Assembly (NCBI GenBank): GCA_921293015.1
Contig: OV121093.1
Span: 1,302,001-1,366,000 of the forward strand
Reading direction: 5' to 3'
DNA length: 64,000 nt
Origin: Phorcus lineatus
Taxonomy: Eukaryota; Mollusca; Gastropoda; Trochida; Trochidae
Within the stretch, counting starts at the first letter, position 1, and each line of letters opens with the position of its first letter. Shown here piece by piece: positions 61,330 to 64,000 of this stretch. Made by a program: the position numbers and the translations under genes. The notes below the pieces were generated by a model, which was not told the origin of the DNA, did no database searches, and saw only the letters and a list, made by a program, of their open reading frames with translations.

Positions 61330-63060
61330 ATTTAAACAGTATTTTATTTCCATAAAACATGTAATACACAACATTCTATATATGCAAAAAGGAAAAAGGA
61401 TTAGCAAACAGGCTAATACAGCCTATATAAATGCTTCTCCTTATACAAACATAACAAATAAGGTTATAAGTACATATATGGAAATACATTTTAACTACGC
61501 ATGTCCAAAAAAAGCAATTTAATTGCACAAGTACAAACAGTCTATAATTCATGTAATTTTTTATACCAAACTTGAGGTCGAAGAAAAATTAAATTTAGAC
61601 GGGAAACTATGAAAACCGGTTAGTTTCATTTATGTAATGATAAACTGATCTAATTATAGTTTCGTATTCGCTCTGTGACAAAGAATCGTCGAAGCTTAAA
61701 ATGGTTTGTAAGCTAATATTATTTATAAAAAAGTATCTATCTAATCTGAATATACCGTATAGCGTGCATTGATAGAAATAGTGAAGAGGGTCCTCCCGAG
61801 TGTTTCCACAAGAACAGACACGATTTTCTGACAAGCCTCGATCAAACAAATAAGGACGTAAGTCGCTGCAACCAAGGCGCAAACGACAGAAAAGAATTTG
61901 GCTTCGCCTCGGGCCGTAAGATGTATACTTTTTAAATGTTGGAGATAAGATTTTGTCGAATGAAACACATTTCTTAAATTGTGTCAGAGACCTAGCATTT
62001 CTAATATTTGAATCCAACGAATTCCAAGCCTTAACAGTAGATGGGAGAAAAGAGTTATTAGAATGAGACAAACGCCCGGTAGTACATCGTAGATTCTCCG
62101 AATTTCGTAAGTTATAGCTACTCATATTTGAAACATTTGGTGGTACCCATATAGATAAATATTGAGGTGTTAATCCATTTATCATTTTATAAAACATACA
62201 TAATTTATGAAAGTGGCGCCTTTCAACTAACGAACAATAGCCTGTCTCAGAATACAGTTTTTCGTGATTTGTACCTCTCACAGCACCTGAAATAGTGCTG
62301 AGAGCATCTAATTGTAATTTTTCTATCATATGAGCCTGTTCCTTAGTACAGTTGTTCCATGCCAGATGGTATCACAATAATCGAAAATTGGCATTATTAT
62401 ATGATCTAAACATGGTTTCAAGAGATACTATATTCAGCCTATACTTCAAACTGCGCAGACAATTAATTAGAGAACTTGCTTTGCGTAATATATAATCAAT
62501 ATGTTTCTGCCATTTCCCATCTTCTTGTAGAATTAGACCGAGGTGCTAATGTTCCCATACTTCGGAAATTGCAGTATTATTAAGATGTAATTGAAGCTTA
62601 GGACCTTTATTTTGAAAATAACATAGCTTCTGTCTTTTCAGGGCTGAATTTATTTATTTTATTTATTATTTGGAATATAGTCATTGGTTAAACTGCTGAG
62701 AGTATTTGTAAACGCGTTAGCAGAACTATTTATATCATCATCTAACATGGAGTCCCAGTCAGTAATTGATATAATATTATTATGCCCCTCATAATCTGCA
62801 TGATTATAGTCATATATTATTCTGTTATATGCTTCTATTAGTAACCCATCTTTGTAATGTAAGCTTTGATTTTTCTTCTGTGAACGTCACTTTTCTTCCA
62901 TGTTTATGTTTGTATGCTTGTGTGGAGCGGCATTCAGATAAGCAAATGTTTGCTTGTTTGCTAATCCCATCACTTATTTTGTGAATAAATATGTTTAAAC
63001 CAATTTCAGTGCTATCGTCGCACAAGGCATTATCATTGAGAACAAGAGGAAATGCCTTAT
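61330..63060 (-). mobile_element. CR1/L2-like LINE with the reverse transcriptase core deleted
   Basis: Minus strand, in order: a linker (DSTEIGLNIFIHKISDGISK), then IIYDYNHADYEGHNN and WDSMLDDDINSSANAF, the stretch before the RT. At about 62660 it jumps to FSPEKTEAMLFSK and HLGLILQEDGKWQKHIDYIL (the RT thumb). A 240-codon open frame follows (61607-62329) with LDALSTISGAVRGTNHEKLY, RRHFHKLCMFYKMINGLTP and the finger CSCGNTREDPLHYFYQC. The tail has GGAAATAAAATACTGTTTAA. The RT fingers and palm are gone, so the copy could not move by itself. The 240-codon frame is a remnant and not a host gene. Confidence 0.8.
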
Positions 63061-63764
63061 CTCAATTTTTGCTTTTTGTGAAAGTTTTAATAAGGCGCCA
63101 CCAGATTTCTGTCCTATGTTTCTCGTAAATTTCAAATCGACATGATTTCATATTTTACTAACTGCTTGTAAGAGATTTGGATTTCGTAATAATTACGATT
63201 CTACTATAAATTTAAAGAAAATTAATTTTAAATTCAAACATCAATTTGTTGTCAACACAAATCCTTTACATGTAACTGGAGTTTACTAATTGTTCCGTAT
63301 TGTTATCGGATATTAAGCAACGTGTATTTGATAACTCTTCTTTTTTTAATTGAGGTAAACTACCTTTATCATCAAGATGTAATGTATTTATAGATTTCTT
63401 ACACATACCAAATGTTTACAATTTTCACATGACATTTACATACACGAATACCAATTAGCCCTTCAATATTTAAAATATATTTGGGTGAGTCAGTTGGGCT
63501 TTAATGTGATTTCGACAATAGTTCAGTTACTTAACACGTTAAAATAAAGTAAAGAAAAACAATATATTAACTTGACGAAGCTACATGTATTTTAGAAGCT
63601 CGCGATCGTTTAATAATCTTCAATATCTGTGATACCTATGCATATCGCTAATTGTACTCGCTAATTGTATTTTGTCAACTAAATATCATCACACCAAGCA
63701 GTTATTGTTCAACGGTTCGATTAAGAGTAATATTTACCGTAATTCAGGAATTTGACATTGACTG
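63061..63764. other. Intergenic, nothing recognised
   Basis: AT-rich, with no frame or repeat of note. Confidence 0.4.
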
Positions 63765-64000
63765 AAAATCTGCGCATGACAAGATGGTGAGAGGACGTGT
63801 CTCATCTCGGCTCCGCTTACTTTTCAATACTGAGTCAATAATGGCTTGGATTTATGCTTTTAAAGTATCCCGTTTACATTACATAACATGTCTACAAATG
63901 TAACACCTCCAAAGTTATCAAAAAAAGCACGGAAAAGGAAAAATAAACTTTCATCTACGGGGTCTACACCAGACGACACAGAGACGAGTGCCACGACGAC
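63765..64000 (+). mobile_element. Probable 5' end of a LINE running off the right edge
   Basis: CTGCGCATGACAAGATGGTG near 63772 resembles LINE 5' ends (the long copy starts with GAGTGCGCATGCG). AAGATGG fits a YY1-type site, as known from mammalian L1 leaders. About 115 bases later an ORF1-like frame opens. The rest lies outside the window. Confidence 0.45.
63888..64000 (+). CDS. N-terminus of a probable LINE ORF1, partial
   Basis: ATG at 63888 opens MSTNVTPPKLSKKARKRKNK, then Ser/Thr/Asp-rich residues (STGSTPDDTETSA), and is still open at the edge. A basic then acidic/Ser-Thr start is like ORF1 of the long LINE (RKRVRNNEGSD). It could also be a host gene's first exon; the leader sequence favours a LINE. 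Confidence 0.42.
   Translation, partial: MSTNVTPPKLSKKARKRKNKLSSTGSTPDDTETSATT

Noticed and set aside
61607-62329. 240-aa host protein
   Set aside because: It carries LINE ORF2 C-terminal motifs (thumb-to-finger region) and continues upstream into LINE sequence.

Overview
This is a stretch of an animal nuclear genome: AT-rich, with short exons bounded by GT/AG introns, AATAAA polyadenylation signals, many microsatellites and minisatellites, and many non-LTR retrotransposon pieces. The LINE families, a tRNA-derived SINE, and a repeat tail at about 25.7 kb that I remember as common in gastropod sequence all point to a mollusc, perhaps a gastropod. That placement is inference. I saw no rRNA, CRISPR array, operon, LTR element or virus-like element.

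Host genes. (1) A five-exon minus-strand gene (6596-9614) encodes a single-pass membrane protein of about 283 aa with a Ser/Gln-rich tail. All exon phases agree, and a possible alternative terminal exon with a second membrane segment lies in its first intron. (2) A first coding exon of another minus-strand gene lies at 260-294, and that gene runs off the left edge. (3) Between 27.9 and 43.3 kb is a small cluster of paralogues for a 149-aa secreted protein with six cysteines. Copy A is intact on the minus strand (27893-31443), copy B is a decayed plus-strand relative (33352-37020), and copy C is intact on the plus strand (40985-43288). A and C differ at eight residues and share intron sequence, so they are a recent inverted duplication. 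(4) A possible two-exon minus-strand gene for a 68-aa peptide (32517-34023) straddles the start of copy B. I recognise none of these families.

Mobile DNA. A nearly intact 5.3-kb APE-type LINE (47185-52464) with a 7-bp target duplication (GCTAAAA) has split a degenerate satellite of about 75-bp units found on both sides. Its ORF1 and ORF2 are in one frame, separated by a single TAG. Its reverse transcriptase region carries a 442-bp insert whose features match non-autonomous Helitron2/Helentron elements: no target duplication, a T-T target, an asymmetric 14-bp inverted repeat and a 150-bp terminal foldback. An older copy of this insert lies at 20010-20360.

The right part (43.7-46.3 kb and 55.4-64 kb) is a graveyard of truncated LINEs, recognised by their C-terminal cysteine/histidine motif. 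Several lie tail to tail, and two have lost the reverse transcriptase core. At the right edge a further LINE appears to begin. Two small palindromic MITE-like elements and a 200-bp tandem repeat with an inverted relative complete the picture. The left and middle intergenic stretches are mostly plain AT-rich DNA with simple repeats.
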